Source: an uncultured Commensalibacter sp. (GTDB lineage: Bacteria > Pseudomonadota > Alphaproteobacteria > Acetobacterales > Acetobacteraceae). Taken from it: DNA of 64,000 nucleotides. The notes under the pieces were generated by a model that was given only the letters and a program-made list of their open reading frames with translations, was not told the DNA's origin and did no database searches. The DNA lies in assembly GCA_945266285.1 (NCBI GenBank), contig CALYOP010000002.1:124001-188000 (forward strand). The letters are read 5' to 3'. Positions 46,899 to 56,283 of the stretch are shown here, piece by piece. Within the stretch, counting starts at the first letter, position 1, and each line of letters opens with the position of its first letter. The position numbers were made by a program, and so were the translations under genes.

Positions 46899-47708
46899 TC
46901 ATTTTCCGTTTTCTTTGTATTCGTCCAAACCTAAAACATGACCCATTCCGTATAAACCATTTGGTTTTCCTACTGCCCAGAAAGCAGAGCGAATGGCCCC
47001 TTTTGCAAAAATACGACGCTCAAAAGCTTCATGGGTTAGCGTTATTCTTTCAACATCCGAAATAAACATCGCACTATGTTCACCAACAATCTGCCCACCT
47101 CTTAAGGAAGCAAAACCAATTGTTCCTTCTTTGCGTGCTCCGACGAAACCTTGACGATTAATTTCACGAACAACAGATAAATCGACACCACGCCCTTCAG
47201 CTATAGCTTCGCCTATTGCTAAAGCAGTACCTGAAGGTGCATCAACTTTTTGACGATGATGAATTTCTAAAATTTCTGCGTCATATTGTTCGGCTGGTAA
47301 TGCCTTAGCAAGTTGCATTGCAAGGCGTGTAATCAATGTAACACCTGGTGAGAAATTGGCAGATTGAACGATAGGAATTGTTTTTGCTGTTTCATCGATT
47401 TGAATCTGTGTTTCTGGAGTAATACCAGTCGTTCCTAAAATCCAAGCCACACCGCTATTACGCAAAGCTTCAGCATGATATTGCGTAATAACAGCATTCG
47501 TGAAATCAATGATAACATCACTTTTTTCAATCAGGGGTTCGATTTTATCAAAAATATTCGTTTTTTCTCGAAGCTGATCGATATCTTTTGAAAGCGCAGT
47601 CCCTCCCACAAGAGTGGCATTTTTTAATAATGAAATTTCTTCAGCTAAAAGACGGCCAACGCGGCCGGAAATACCAGCCACACCAATACGTACGGGAGTT
47701 TTATTCAT
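46899..47708 (-). CDS. dapB: 4-hydroxy-tetrahydrodipicolinate reductase
   Basis: Lysine and diaminopimelate (peptidoglycan) synthesis. Cofactor motif GVAGISGRVGRL at 9-20, catalytic EIHHRQKVDAPSGTA with the histidine pair, and the C-terminal substrate region. 269 residues, normal. Lies 25 bp downstream of dnaJ on the same strand; dnaJ-dapB neighbours are common in this class of bacteria. Confidence 0.95.
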   Translation of the reverse strand: MNKTPVRIGVAGISGRVGRLLAEEISLLKNATLVGGTALSKDIDQLREKTNIFDKIEPLIEKSDVIIDFTNAVITQYHAEALRNSGVAWILGTTGITPETQIQIDETAKTIPIVQSANFSPGVTLITRLAMQLAKALPAEQYDAEILEIHHRQKVDAPSGTALAIGEAIAEGRGVDLSVVREINRQGFVGARKEGTIGFASLRGGQIVGEHSAMFISDVERITLTHEAFERRIFAKGAIRSAFWAVGKPNGLYGMGHVLGLDEYKENGK

Positions 47709-47733
47709 TTTCTTCTCTTTCGTTTAATGGAAA

Positions 47734-48876
47734 TTAAGATTTACCTTCAAAAAAGTCTTTTACTTTTGCAAAAAAACCTGTGGTTTCAGGACTTCCTTTA
47801 TCTTGGTTATTCTGTTCTTCTGCTTCAAATTCTTCAAGTAATTCCTTTTGACGTTTACTTAGATTTTGAGGTGTTTCGACACTAACTTCTATATACATAT
47901 CGCCACGTGCAGAAGAACGTAAGACCGAGAAACCTTTTGATCTTAAGCGGAATTGTTTACCGCTTTGGGTTCCATTGGGAATTTTCATTTTGGTTTTACT
48001 GCCGTCAACAATAGGAACTTCGATTTCTGCACCTAAGGCTGCTTGCGTCATTCTAACAGGCACGCGACAGAAAATATTTGCTCCATCCCGTTGAAAAATC
48101 GGATGGGGTGTTACCATGATGTGGACATATAAATCTCCAGGTGCTGAACCATTACTTCCAGCTTCCCCTTCACCAGCCAGACGGATTCGAGTACCATCAT
48201 CAATACCGGCGGGTATCATAATTTCCAATTCTCTTTCTTGATTTTCAAGACCCGTTCCGTGGCACTTTTTACAAGGATTGCGGATAGTATGACCGGTTCC
48301 ATGACAGTTATGACAAGGACGTTCAACAAGGAAAAACCCTTGTTGGGCACGAATTTTACCCGTTCCGTGACAGGTTGGGCAAGTTTGTTTACCTTCGTTT
48401 TTATCCTCTGAACCGCTGCCATTACAGCTTTTACAGGAAACTTTTGTTTGGAAGTGAACTTTTTTCTTGATACCTGAAAAAGCTTCGGTCAGGCTGACTT
48501 CGGTTTGAATTTGAATATCGGCACCTGATGCTTTACGACCGCCATTACGGCGACCACCTCCCATCATATCCCCAAACATCTGTTCGAAAATATCGCCCAG
48601 ACCGCCTCCTCCAAAACCGCCGCCAAAGCCACCAGCTCCTGGACCACCATTTTGAAAAGCATCATGTCCAAAACGATCATAAGCCGCACGTTTTTGTTCG
48701 TCTTTTAAAATATCATAAGCTTCATTAACTTCTTTGAAATGTGCTTCAGCTTCTGCATTGCCAGGATTACGGTCGGGATGAAATTCCATAGCCTTTTTAC
48801 GATAGGCTTTTTTTAATTCTACACTCGTTACCGTACGACTGACGCCTAAAACTTCGTAGAAATCGCGTTTAGCCAT
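47734..48876 (-). CDS. dnaJ: chaperone DnaJ
   Basis: Hsp40 co-chaperone that stimulates DnaK. J domain 1-70 with HPD at about 33-35, Gly/Phe-rich linker (75-115), four zinc-finger repeats CxxCxGxG (CKSCNGSG, CPTCHGTG, CHNCHGTG, CKKCHGTG), then two beta domains. 380 residues, type I. Downstream of dnaK with a terminator in the 126-bp spacer, which probably lowers DnaJ relative to DnaK. Confidence 0.97.
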   Translation of the reverse strand: MAKRDFYEVLGVSRTVTSVELKKAYRKKAMEFHPDRNPGNAEAEAHFKEVNEAYDILKDEQKRAAYDRFGHDAFQNGGPGAGGFGGGFGGGGLGDIFEQMFGDMMGGGRRNGGRKASGADIQIQTEVSLTEAFSGIKKKVHFQTKVSCKSCNGSGSEDKNEGKQTCPTCHGTGKIRAQQGFFLVERPCHNCHGTGHTIRNPCKKCHGTGLENQERELEIMIPAGIDDGTRIRLAGEGEAGSNGSAPGDLYVHIMVTPHPIFQRDGANIFCRVPVRMTQAALGAEIEVPIVDGSKTKMKIPNGTQSGKQFRLRSKGFSVLRSSARGDMYIEVSVETPQNLSKRQKELLEEFEAEEQNNQDKGSPETTGFFAKVKDFFEGKS

Positions 48877-48911
48877 TTTAGTCCTCTAAAATCTTTCTTG
48901 AATGAGAAGAT

Positions 48912-48947
48912 AAAAAAGAAGCCCGCCTTCTCTATAGAAGTGCGGGC
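48912..48947 (-). terminator. intrinsic terminator between dnaK and dnaJ
   Basis: GC-rich stem GCCCGC / GCGGGC (48921-48926, 48942-48947) extended by four more pairs with one bulge. Read on the minus strand it is followed by TTCTTTTTT. Probably lets only part of the dnaK transcripts continue into dnaJ. Confidence 0.82.
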
Positions 48948-49002
48948 CCCATTTAAATAAGGATAATCAAAACATCCTTGCTATCAAGATGCCTGCGATG
49001 AA

Positions 49003-50919
49003 TTATACAGACTTTTTATCGTTGTTGCTTACATCTTCAAAATCAGCATCAACAACATCATCATTAGGCTTTTCGGATGTTTGTCCAGCTGCTCCAGCAG
49101 CGTTTTCAGCACCATTTGTTGCTTTGTAAACAGCTTCGCCAACTTTCATCGCAACTTGAGATAGTTTGTCTGTTGCTGCTTTTAAAGCGGCTGCATCGGA
49201 ACCTTCTCTAGCAGCTTTAACATCGGTAATGGCTGCTTCAATTTCGATTTTTTCTGCGTCATCTACTTTGTCACCATGTTCTTGCAAAGTCTTTTCGACC
49301 TGAGCGACAAGCATATCCGCATGATTACGGTTTTCGACCATTTCTTTTTTGGCTTTATCTGCTTCAGCATTTGCTTCTGCATCTTTAACCATTTTATCAA
49401 TATCAGCATCAGACAGACCACCAGAAGCTTGAATGCGAATCTGTTGTTCTTTTCCAGTAGCTTTATCTTTTGCAGAAACAGAAACGATACCGTTTGCATC
49501 AATATCGAAAGTTACTTCAATTTGTGGAACACCACGGGGTGCTGGTGCGATACCAGTCAAATCGAAATTGCCAAGCAATTTGTTATCTGCGGCCATTTCG
49601 CGTTCACCTTGGAACACTTTAATCGTAACAGCACTTTGATTATCTTCAGCCGTTGAGAAAGTTTGGCTCTTCTTGGTTGGAATTGTCGTATTACGATCAA
49701 TCAATCGCGTAAAGACACCACCAAGCGTTTCAATACCCAAAGAAAGTGGTGTTACATCAAGTAACAGAATGTCTTTAACATCACCCTTCAGAACCGCACC
49801 TTGAATAGCAGCACCAATAGCAACAACTTCATCAGGGTTAACGTTACGTGCAGGTTCTTTGCCGAAGAATTCTTTAACGGTCTCGATCACTTTTGGCATA
49901 CGGGTCATACCCCCTACCAGAATGACTTCATCAACACCATTAGCTGTTAAAGAAGCATCTTTTAATGCAGCTTTACAGGGTTCTAAAGTTCTTTTGATTA
50001 GATCTTCAACCAAGCTTTCCAATTTAGCACGGGTTAGTTTGATAACCAGATGTTTTGGACCAGAACTATCTGCCGTAATAAAGGGTAGGTTAATTTCGGT
50101 TTCTTTAGAAGAAGAAAGCTCAATTTTTGCTTTTTCTGCAGCTTCTTTCAAACGTTGCAAGGCAAGTTTGTCATTGCGCAGATCAATCCCTTGATCTTTC
50201 TTAAATTCATCTGCCAAAAAGTCGATAATACGTGCGTCGAAATCTTCACCACCAAGGAAGGTATCACCATTGGTTGATTTAACTTCGATAACACCGTCAG
50301 AAATTTCTAAAATGGAAATATCAAAAGTACCACCACCCAAGTCATATACAGCGATAGTACCACTATTTTTCTTTTCTAAACCATAAGCAAGCGCTGCAGC
50401 TGTCGGTTCGTTGATGATACGCAATACTTCAAGACCAGCAATTTTACCGGCATCTTTTGTTGCTTGACGTTGTGCATCATTGAAGTAAGCAGGAACAGTA
50501 ATAACCGCTTGTGTTACTTTTTCACCAAGATATGCTTCTGCTGTTTCTTTCATCTTGCCTAGAATAAAAGCAGAAATCTGTGATGGAGCATATTTCTTGC
50601 TGCGTGATTCAACCCATGCATCGCCATTATCACCTTTGATAATTGCATAGGGAACCAATCCTTTATCGCGATTAACCATCTCATCATCAAAACGACGACC
50701 GATTAAACGTTTAACAGCATAAAAAGTATTAGAAGGGTTGGTAACAGCTTGACGTTTGGCCGATTGACCAACCAACATTTCATCATTTTCTGTAAATGCA
50801 ACCATAGAGGGAGTTGTACGCGTTCCCTCACTATTTTCGATAACCTTTGTTTCATTTCCTTCGCGTACAGCAACGCAGGAATTGGTTGTACCAAGGTCAA
50901 TACCGATTACTTTACTCAT
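49003..50919 (-). CDS. dnaK: chaperone DnaK (Hsp70)
   Basis: ATP-dependent folding chaperone. ATPase domain 1-385 beginning [12 protein letters not shown], with [10 protein letters not shown] and [13 protein letters not shown]; substrate-binding beta domain 395-505; helical lid to 610; Asp-rich C-terminus EDVSNND. 638 residues, normal. ATG at 50919 with AAGGAG well placed. A heat-shock-type promoter is found about 110 bp upstream. Gene order grpE-dnaK-dnaJ on the minus strand. Confidence 0.98.
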   Translation of the reverse strand: MSKVIGIDLGTTNSCVAVREGNETKVIENSEGTRTTPSMVAFTENDEMLVGQSAKRQAVTNPSNTFYAVKRLIGRRFDDEMVNRDKGLVPYAIIKGDNGDAWVESRSKKYAPSQISAFILGKMKETAEAYLGEKVTQAVITVPAYFNDAQRQATKDAGKIAGLEVLRIINEPTAAALAYGLEKKNSGTIAVYDLGGGTFDISILEISDGVIEVKSTNGDTFLGGEDFDARIIDFLADEFKKDQGIDLRNDKLALQRLKEAAEKAKIELSSSKETEINLPFITADSSGPKHLVIKLTRAKLESLVEDLIKRTLEPCKAALKDASLTANGVDEVILVGGMTRMPKVIETVKEFFGKEPARNVNPDEVVAIGAAIQGAVLKGDVKDILLLDVTPLSLGIETLGGVFTRLIDRNTTIPTKKSQTFSTAEDNQSAVTIKVFQGEREMAADNKLLGNFDLTGIAPAPRGVPQIEVTFDIDANGIVSVSAKDKATGKEQQIRIQASGGLSDADIDKMVKDAEANAEADKAKKEMVENRNHADMLVAQVEKTLQEHGDKVDDAEKIEIEAAITDVKAAREGSDAAALKAATDKLSQVAMKVGEAVYKATNGAENAAGAAGQTSEKPNDDVVDADFEDVSNNDKKSV

Positions 50920-50988
50920 TAAATTTTCTCCTTAACAGCAACTTTTTGAGGCCCGAAGCGCCATCTAAAAGTCCTAAAATCTTCATTC

Positions 50989-51015
50989 TTTCTGCTTTAC
51001 AGGTTAAAGCAGAAA
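50989..51015 (-). other. hairpin in the grpE-dnaK spacer
   Basis: Perfect 11-bp stem (50989-50999, 51005-51015) with a five-base loop, about 70 bp before dnaK. It lies just downstream of the candidate heat-shock promoter, so it would form in the dnaK 5' leader. No T tract follows directly, so a terminator role is doubtful; mRNA stabilisation is possible. The rest of the 253-bp spacer holds no gene. Confidence 0.5.
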
Positions 51016-51029
51016 TGAATCTGTTTCTA

Positions 51030-51058
51030 ATATACGCATTTTTATTGAGTATTACAAG
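51030..51058 (-). promoter_or_regulatory. candidate sigma-32 (RpoH) promoter of dnaK
   Basis: On the minus strand: CTTG (51055-51058), 18-bp spacer, CGTATAT (51030-51036). The alphaproteobacterial RpoH consensus is CTTG-N17/18-CYTATNT, so only one position differs. It lies 111 bp upstream of the dnaK start, consistent with heat-shock control of this operon. Confidence 0.55.
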
Positions 51059-51172
51059 AAAAGGCTTTGGAATTTATTGGCGAATTTCGATTTTATTTTC
51101 ACATCAAAAACGAAAAATCGCGTTCCCTGTTTAAATTCAAGCCTATTAAATATTTATGGTGTTCTTACCTGA

Positions 51173-51808
51173 TTATTTAGGTTCTTGTTCTGCTTTGGCG
51201 ACGACAACCATCGCAGGTTTAAGCAAACGACCATTTAATGTCCATGTGGGTGTCCAGCTTTGTATAACGGTTCCAGCCGGATGTTCGGTACTAGGTTGTT
51301 CGGACATGGCTTGATGTTTGTTCGCATCAAACGGAGCACCCGTAGGATCTTCACAGACAATACCGTTTCTTTCTAGAATGTTAAGAAAAGAACGTTCTGT
51401 GCTTTCAAAACCTTCACGCATTTTAGTAAGAATAGGATCTTCGTTTTCGGTAGGTTTTGGCAAGCTATCGACACCACGACGAAGATTTTCAGCTGCATCA
51501 ACAACATCCCGAGCAAATTTCTGAATGGCATATTGACGGGTATCGTCCAGTTCTTTTTTGTGACGAGCACGCAGATTTTGGTTTTCTGCTTCTGAACGAA
51601 GCCATTTTTCTTTCATTGCTTCGAGATCAGCCCTAAGCTGTTTTTCGGTTGTTTTTGTATTTTCGGATTGATTAGAAAATTCAGCTTTTTCAGCATTTTC
51701 AACGTTGATTTGAGGGTCGTTGAAAATTGTATCATGCCCTTCATTTTTTTCTGTTTCAGATGAAGAAATATCTTCAGAAGAAGGATTCAAAAGTGTTTCT
51801 TGTGTCAT
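51173..51808 (-). CDS. grpE: nucleotide exchange factor GrpE
   Basis: Releases ADP from DnaK. Acidic, disordered N-terminus (1-50), long coiled coil (55-115) with LRARHKKELDD, and the C-terminal beta domain with FDANKHQAM and a VIQSWTPTWTLNGRLLKPAMVVV-like region near 182-204. 211 residues, as usual. First gene of the chaperone cluster. Confidence 0.95.
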   Translation of the reverse strand: MTQETLLNPSSEDISSSETEKNEGHDTIFNDPQINVENAEKAEFSNQSENTKTTEKQLRADLEAMKEKWLRSEAENQNLRARHKKELDDTRQYAIQKFARDVVDAAENLRRGVDSLPKPTENEDPILTKMREGFESTERSFLNILERNGIVCEDPTGAPFDANKHQAMSEQPSTEHPAGTVIQSWTPTWTLNGRLLKPAMVVVAKAEQEPK

Positions 51809-52004
51809 GACAATTCTTAATTTCGATGTTGTAACATTGGAATAAGGTATGCTCTATGCAACTTGATAGAAAGTCAATCCATATTGGATATTCACCCGAC
51901 TTTCATTCATTTCTACCTAACATAATGTTGTGTTTTTGCTCCGAATTAAACGTTTATAATATATTTCTATAAACTTGTTTTTTCAAGAACGATTGCTTAG
52001 GAAC

Positions 52005-52469
52005 ATGTTCAAACAAATACCGCCTTTTACAAAAGAAACGGCTATAAAAAAAGTAAGACTTGCCGAGAATGCATGGAATAGCTGCAATCCTGAAAAAGTA
52101 TCGCTTGCTTATAGTTTGAATAGTCGATGGAGAAATCGTGATCAATTTATTAATGGAAGATCAGCGATCATTTCCTTTTTAACAAACCAATGGAAAAAGG
52201 AATTAGAATACCGACTGATTAAGGAATTATGGGCCTATTCAGATAACCGTATTGGCGTAAGGTTTGCTTATGAATGGCATGATCACAAAAATCAATGGTA
52301 TCGTTCTTATGGGAATGAGTGTTGGGCTTTTGATTCAGATGGTCTAATGTATGAACGTTATGCGAGTATTAATGATATATCTATCCGTTTAGAAGATCGT
52401 CTGTTTTTCTGGGATTGTTATTTACCCAGACCTGAAAATTATAAATCTTTATCAGAATTTGGTCTTTAG
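52005..52469 (+). CDS. DUF1348 / NTF2-like protein
   Basis: Small cytosolic protein with an NTF2-like fold; DUF1348 members are widespread and of unknown function. PPFTKETAIKKVRLAENAWN at the N-terminus and ECWAFDSDGLMYERYASIND later are family hallmarks. 154 residues from ATG 52005, which gives the standard N-terminus; the frame is open to a TTG at 51975. No ribosome site at normal distance. Stands alone between grpE (divergent) and chvI. Confidence 0.85.
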   Translation: MFKQIPPFTKETAIKKVRLAENAWNSCNPEKVSLAYSLNSRWRNRDQFINGRSAIISFLTNQWKKELEYRLIKELWAYSDNRIGVRFAYEWHDHKNQWYRSYGNECWAFDSDGLMYERYASINDISIRLEDRLFFWDCYLPRPENYKSLSEFGL

Positions 52470-52586
52470 AATAGATTATAAGGTGTTTATAACTATTTTA
52501 TAAAATATTTATAAATTCCAAAACATTGTCTTGTAAATATCGCTGCTTTAAAACAAGAAATGGATGGCTAGAAAAAGAGGAGAATC

Positions 52587-53297
52587 ATGGAATCAGGGAA
52601 ACAAGTTATTGCTTTGGTCGATGATGACCGTAATATTTTAACATCGGTTGCAATGATGCTAGAGGCCGACGGTTTTATCGTGCAAACCTATACAGATGGT
52701 GAACGCGCTTTACAAGGGCTTTTGTCAAGACCAGCAGATCTTGCAATTCTCGATATCAAAATGCCTCGAATGGACGGTATTGAACTTTTGCAACGCCTAC
52801 GAAACCGATCACAAATTCCAGTGATTATCCTTTCTTCGAAAGATGAGGAGATCGATCAGTTGATGGGTTTGCGGTTGGGAGCAGACGATTATATTACAAA
52901 ACCTTTTTCACAAAGATTATTGTTAGAGCGTATTCGTGCCTTATTGCGACGAAATGAAGCTAATCGGACAGAAACCAAGGGGGTTGTTAATCAAGGTGTC
53001 GTTTCGCGTGGAAATTTAACATTGGACGATTTACGGCATCAATGCCAATGGAAGGGTAAAGATATACAGCTGACGGTTACCGAATTTCTTTTGACCAAAG
53101 CTTTGGCTATGCGTCCGGGTCTCGTTAAATCACGTGATCAATTAATTGATGCGGCTTATGGTGAAAATATTTACGTCGATGATAGAACCATTGATAGTCA
53201 TATAAAGCGTATCCGCAAAAAATTCCGTCAGGTTGATAATGAATTCAATCAGATAGAAACACTTTATGGTATTGGTTATCGTTATAAAGAAGAATAG
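52587..53297 (+). CDS. chvI: response regulator, ChvI-like
   Basis: OmpR-family transcription factor. Receiver domain 1-120 with acidic pocket D12-D14, phosphorylation site D56 (LAILDIKMP) and K104-type lysine in ITKPF; winged-helix DNA-binding domain 140-235 ending [10 protein letters not shown]. 236 residues. Related to ChvI/ExoR-type regulators that control envelope and acid responses in alphaproteobacteria. Strong GAGGAG site before the ATG. The sensor gene follows in the same frame. Confidence 0.88.
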   Translation: MESGKQVIALVDDDRNILTSVAMMLEADGFIVQTYTDGERALQGLLSRPADLAILDIKMPRMDGIELLQRLRNRSQIPVIILSSKDEEIDQLMGLRLGADDYITKPFSQRLLLERIRALLRRNEANRTETKGVVNQGVVSRGNLTLDDLRHQCQWKGKDIQLTVTEFLLTKALAMRPGLVKSRDQLIDAAYGENIYVDDRTIDSHIKRIRKKFRQVDNEFNQIETLYGIGYRYKEE

Positions 53298-53429
53298 CTT
53301 AGCAAGGGTTGGTGGATAATTTCTAGGCTTTTTACATTTTTCAGAAGAGTAAGGCATTGTTTTGTTCGTTTTAATAAAGACGCACAGGCCGCCTATATTA
53401 AATATAAAAGACATTTTATTTCGCCTTTG

Positions 53430-55169
53430 ATGCGACGCATTTTATTAGTTAATGCGTTGCCATTGGTCGTTTTGGTCGCCATGCTGCTTTATTTGAACTT
53501 GTTTCAAAACAGTCTTTTGGAAGCGGAAGTTTTGGCGTTGCGTGAGCAGGCTAAGATATATGCGGGTGCTTTAAGACAAAGTGCGATTGTAAAAAAATCA
53601 AATAAATCATCACTGTTTAACAAAGATCTTTACGGCCGTTGGCAGGATGATCAAGATGAAAAAGGTGAAATTTCTATTGAATTGGCGCGCCCATTATTGC
53701 TGAGTTTGATCGAACCGAGTCCGAATGCCCATGCTAGTTTGTATTTTCCTGGTGGACAACTGGTTGTTGATAGCCGTATGGCATCTTTGGAAAAAGACAA
53801 GATTAGCAATTACCCGCTTAAAAACAAAAACGCTTCTCAAGATTCTTTAATCCCTTTTATTGATGAAGAAGCCAAAAGTAATAGCTACGATACCCTATTG
53901 GAACGGGTATACGATATGTTATTGAAATGGCTACCTTATTCAAACAGTCAGAAAATAAAAAATTTAGGGGTCAATGCTGATCCGGATATCATCCCTAACA
54001 GTAAACAAAGTTTTCGTTTTTTAGGGAAAACGGATAATGCGGATAACAAAGAGGATGAAATACCCCCTTATATTCGCAGAACGGCAGGTCATCGTTTATT
54101 TATCACCGTTGCGGAATCGATTATTTATAAAGGAAAAATAATTGGGGTAATCCAGCTAACCCGTGAGGCAAAAAATGTTGATCGTTCGCTTTTCGCGGTT
54201 CGATCATCAATTTTGATGCTTTTTCTGTTGGCGTTAGCAATTACGGTTTTAATGTCCTGGTATCTTTCTCTAACGATTGCAAGACCCTTGCTGCGTTTGG
54301 TAATGTCAGCACATATTATGCGAGAATCGCTTAGTCGGGGTAAGGTCGTTCCTGATCATTTATTGGCCCGACGTGATGAAATTGGTGACCTTGCTCGCAC
54401 TTTGCAGGATAGTGCAAGAGCTTTATGGGTCAGAATGGATGCGATTGAACGTTTTGCAGCAGATGTCAGCCATGAGTTAAAAAATCCACTTTCTTCAATT
54501 CGGTCAGCAATTGAATTGCTTCCTCGGGTATCGAGTGATAGCCATCGAAAAAGATTACTATTTATTATTACGGATGATGTTAATCGGCTTGATCGATTAA
54601 TTACGGATATTGCAACCTTAAGCCGTATTGAATCTGAAATATCGCGTTTAATACCTGAACCTGTAGCAATTGCTCCAATATTTCATTTGCTTGCTGATAT
54701 GAATGAAGCGACACGTAAAGAAAATGGTCCAAAAATTGTCGTAAAGGTCAAGGAGGATAAACAACATCCGTTAAAAGCTTTAGCAATTGAAGATCGATTG
54801 GTTCAGGTTTTACGTAATTTGATCGGTAACGCAGCATCTTTTTCACCGCCGAATGGGGTCATTACCTTGGAAGCCTCGTTATATCAAAATCAAATCCAGA
54901 TCGTTGTTCGCGATGAGGGGACAGGTATTCCTGAAAATAAACTGACGAACATATTTGAACGCTTTTATACGGAACGACCTAATGATGAGGATTTAAGTCA
55001 TCATTCCGGATTAGGTTTATCGATCTGTCGGCAAATTATTAAAGCCCTTAAAGGAACAATTAGAGCGGAAAATTTACATGATTCTAATGGTCAAGTAATT
55101 GGTGCAAGTTTTGTCATTACTTTGCCAAACGCTTCGAAAGGTCATGCGGGTAAGCTTATTTCTTCATGA
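53430..55169 (+). CDS. chvG: sensor histidine kinase, ChvG-like (N-terminus probably extends upstream)
   Basis: Inner-membrane sensor kinase partner of ChvI. From ATG 53430: membrane helix (about 5-22), periplasmic sensor domain (25-245) with a long low-complexity Ser/Asn/Lys part, second helix (250-275), HAMP, dimerisation domain with H348 in DVSHELKNPL, and ATPase with NLIGNAASF and GLGLSIC. The same frame is open for 43 codons upstream, back to the chvI stop, and encodes a basic stretch that matches the cytosolic lead seen in ChvG homologues (ending FISPL). No ATG/GTG/TTG occurs there; ATA 53316 or ATT 53319 with AAGGG at 53304 may be the real start. Confidence 0.86.
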   Translation: MRRILLVNALPLVVLVAMLLYLNLFQNSLLEAEVLALREQAKIYAGALRQSAIVKKSNKSSLFNKDLYGRWQDDQDEKGEISIELARPLLLSLIEPSPNAHASLYFPGGQLVVDSRMASLEKDKISNYPLKNKNASQDSLIPFIDEEAKSNSYDTLLERVYDMLLKWLPYSNSQKIKNLGVNADPDIIPNSKQSFRFLGKTDNADNKEDEIPPYIRRTAGHRLFITVAESIIYKGKIIGVIQLTREAKNVDRSLFAVRSSILMLFLLALAITVLMSWYLSLTIARPLLRLVMSAHIMRESLSRGKVVPDHLLARRDEIGDLARTLQDSARALWVRMDAIERFAADVSHELKNPLSSIRSAIELLPRVSSDSHRKRLLFIITDDVNRLDRLITDIATLSRIESEISRLIPEPVAIAPIFHLLADMNEATRKENGPKIVVKVKEDKQHPLKALAIEDRLVQVLRNLIGNAASFSPPNGVITLEASLYQNQIQIVVRDEGTGIPENKLTNIFERFYTERPNDEDLSHHSGLGLSICRQIIKALKGTIRAENLHDSNGQVIGASFVITLPNASKGHAGKLISS

Positions 55170-55491
55170 CAACGATTCTATATTTTTGAGGTATGTGATT
55201 CTGATTTGTAATCTTTGAGCAAAATCAAGTGTTGTATTTCTGTTTTATGGAGTGAGCAGAAGTATTGATCATAGATCAAGCAAACAAAATAAATGATATA
55301 TTTTCAATAGGTTAAATATATACAATATATTCAGTGCTCTATATTTCAATATAAATATACGATAAAAAATTGTTGCTTTTATAACACAGGTGATAGGTGT
55401 AATTAGAAACAATGCATGATAATTATTGATTAAAAGAAAAGTAAAATTTATTAACTCGACATAGTTTTACCTAACCCGTAAGGTTTATTCG
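55170..55491 (+). other. 322-bp intergenic region upstream of ompW
   Basis: No gene seen. It holds a perfect palindrome TTGATC-ATA-GATCAA (55265-55279) and an extended -10 promoter (55294-55302); the rest is a very AT-rich leader of about 180 nt before ompW. Confidence 0.55.
55265..55302 (+). promoter_or_regulatory. Crp/Fnr-like palindrome and extended -10 promoter of ompW-hemN
   Basis: TTGATC-N3-GATCAA is a perfect inverted repeat with Fnr/FixK-type half-sites TTGAT / ATCAA, but with five rather than four bases between them. Fifteen bases further is TGA-TATATT, a full extended -10 without a good -35 element. The predicted start would be near 55309, placing the palindrome centre at about -37, the position used by activators. 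Both downstream genes belong to families under oxygen control elsewhere. Confidence 0.5.
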
Positions 55492-56268
55492 ATGAAAAAA
55501 TCATTCCGTTCTTTTGCGGCTTTGGCTGTCAGTGCGACAGTTCTTTCCCCATTGTCTAGCTATGCGCAAGTTTCTGCTGCTCCAGCAACGGCGATTGCTC
55601 CAGCAAATGCACCGGCTTACAACACTAATGTTTCAGTTCAGCCGACACATAGTGGTCATTGTGGTGTTTTTGAAACATGCAATGGTATTACCAAAATTGG
55701 TTATGGAAAAGGTGATTTTGTTATTCATTTGAATGCTGTAGGCGTTATCACTAATAATACCAGCAGCAAAACTTCTGTTGGTGGTCGTGTCACCTCTAAC
55801 AATCAGGTAATGCCAGAACTGGCTGTTAATTACTTTGTAACTGACAATCTTGCTTTTGAATTGATTGCAACCAGCACACATCATAAGATCCGTGCCAAAG
55901 GAACCGCTGCTGGTAATGTAAATGTCGGTAAAGGCTGGATTTTACCACCCACATTGACCGCACAATGGCACTTCTTGCCACATCATCGCTTTAATCCATA
56001 TGTTGGTGTTGGCTTGACCGTTGCTTTCTGGCATAATACAAAGCCAGGTGGTGGAATTATTAAGAAGATCGACCTGGAAACAACCGTTGGTCCATCCTTT
56101 AACGTTGGTTTCGATTACCAAGTGGTTGGCAACTGGTTTGTTAACGTTGATGCAAAGCAAATGCTGTTAAATCAACGTGCTCATCTTAATGATGCACCGA
56201 ACAGAATTGATGCGCGTACTTCCTTGCACCCAACCGTTGTTGCAGGTGGTATCGCTTATCGTTTCTAA
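55492..56268 (+). CDS. ompW: OmpW family outer-membrane protein
   Basis: Eight-stranded outer-membrane barrel. Signal peptide 1-25 (ends SYAQ), an Ala/Pro-rich linker, then family features: GDFVIHLNAVGV near 76-87, NYFVTDNLAFELIA, KGWILPPTLTAQWHF and FNPYVGVGL. The C-terminus IAYRF ends in phenylalanine as needed for barrel assembly. 258 residues. OmpW is induced at low oxygen in enterobacteria; here it is 15 bp ahead of hemN, the oxygen-independent heme enzyme. Confidence 0.9.
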   Translation: MKKSFRSFAALAVSATVLSPLSSYAQVSAAPATAIAPANAPAYNTNVSVQPTHSGHCGVFETCNGITKIGYGKGDFVIHLNAVGVITNNTSSKTSVGGRVTSNNQVMPELAVNYFVTDNLAFELIATSTHHKIRAKGTAAGNVNVGKGWILPPTLTAQWHFLPHHRFNPYVGVGLTVAFWHNTKPGGGIIKKIDLETTVGPSFNVGFDYQVVGNWFVNVDAKQMLLNQRAHLNDAPNRIDARTSLHPTVVAGGIAYRF

Positions 56269-56283
56269 TTACGCGAGAACGGT

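Noticed and set aside
49276-49656. Long antisense frames inside dnaK (also in pflB, dnaJ, metK)
   Set aside because: Mirror frames of highly expressed, codon-biased genes with no family signal.
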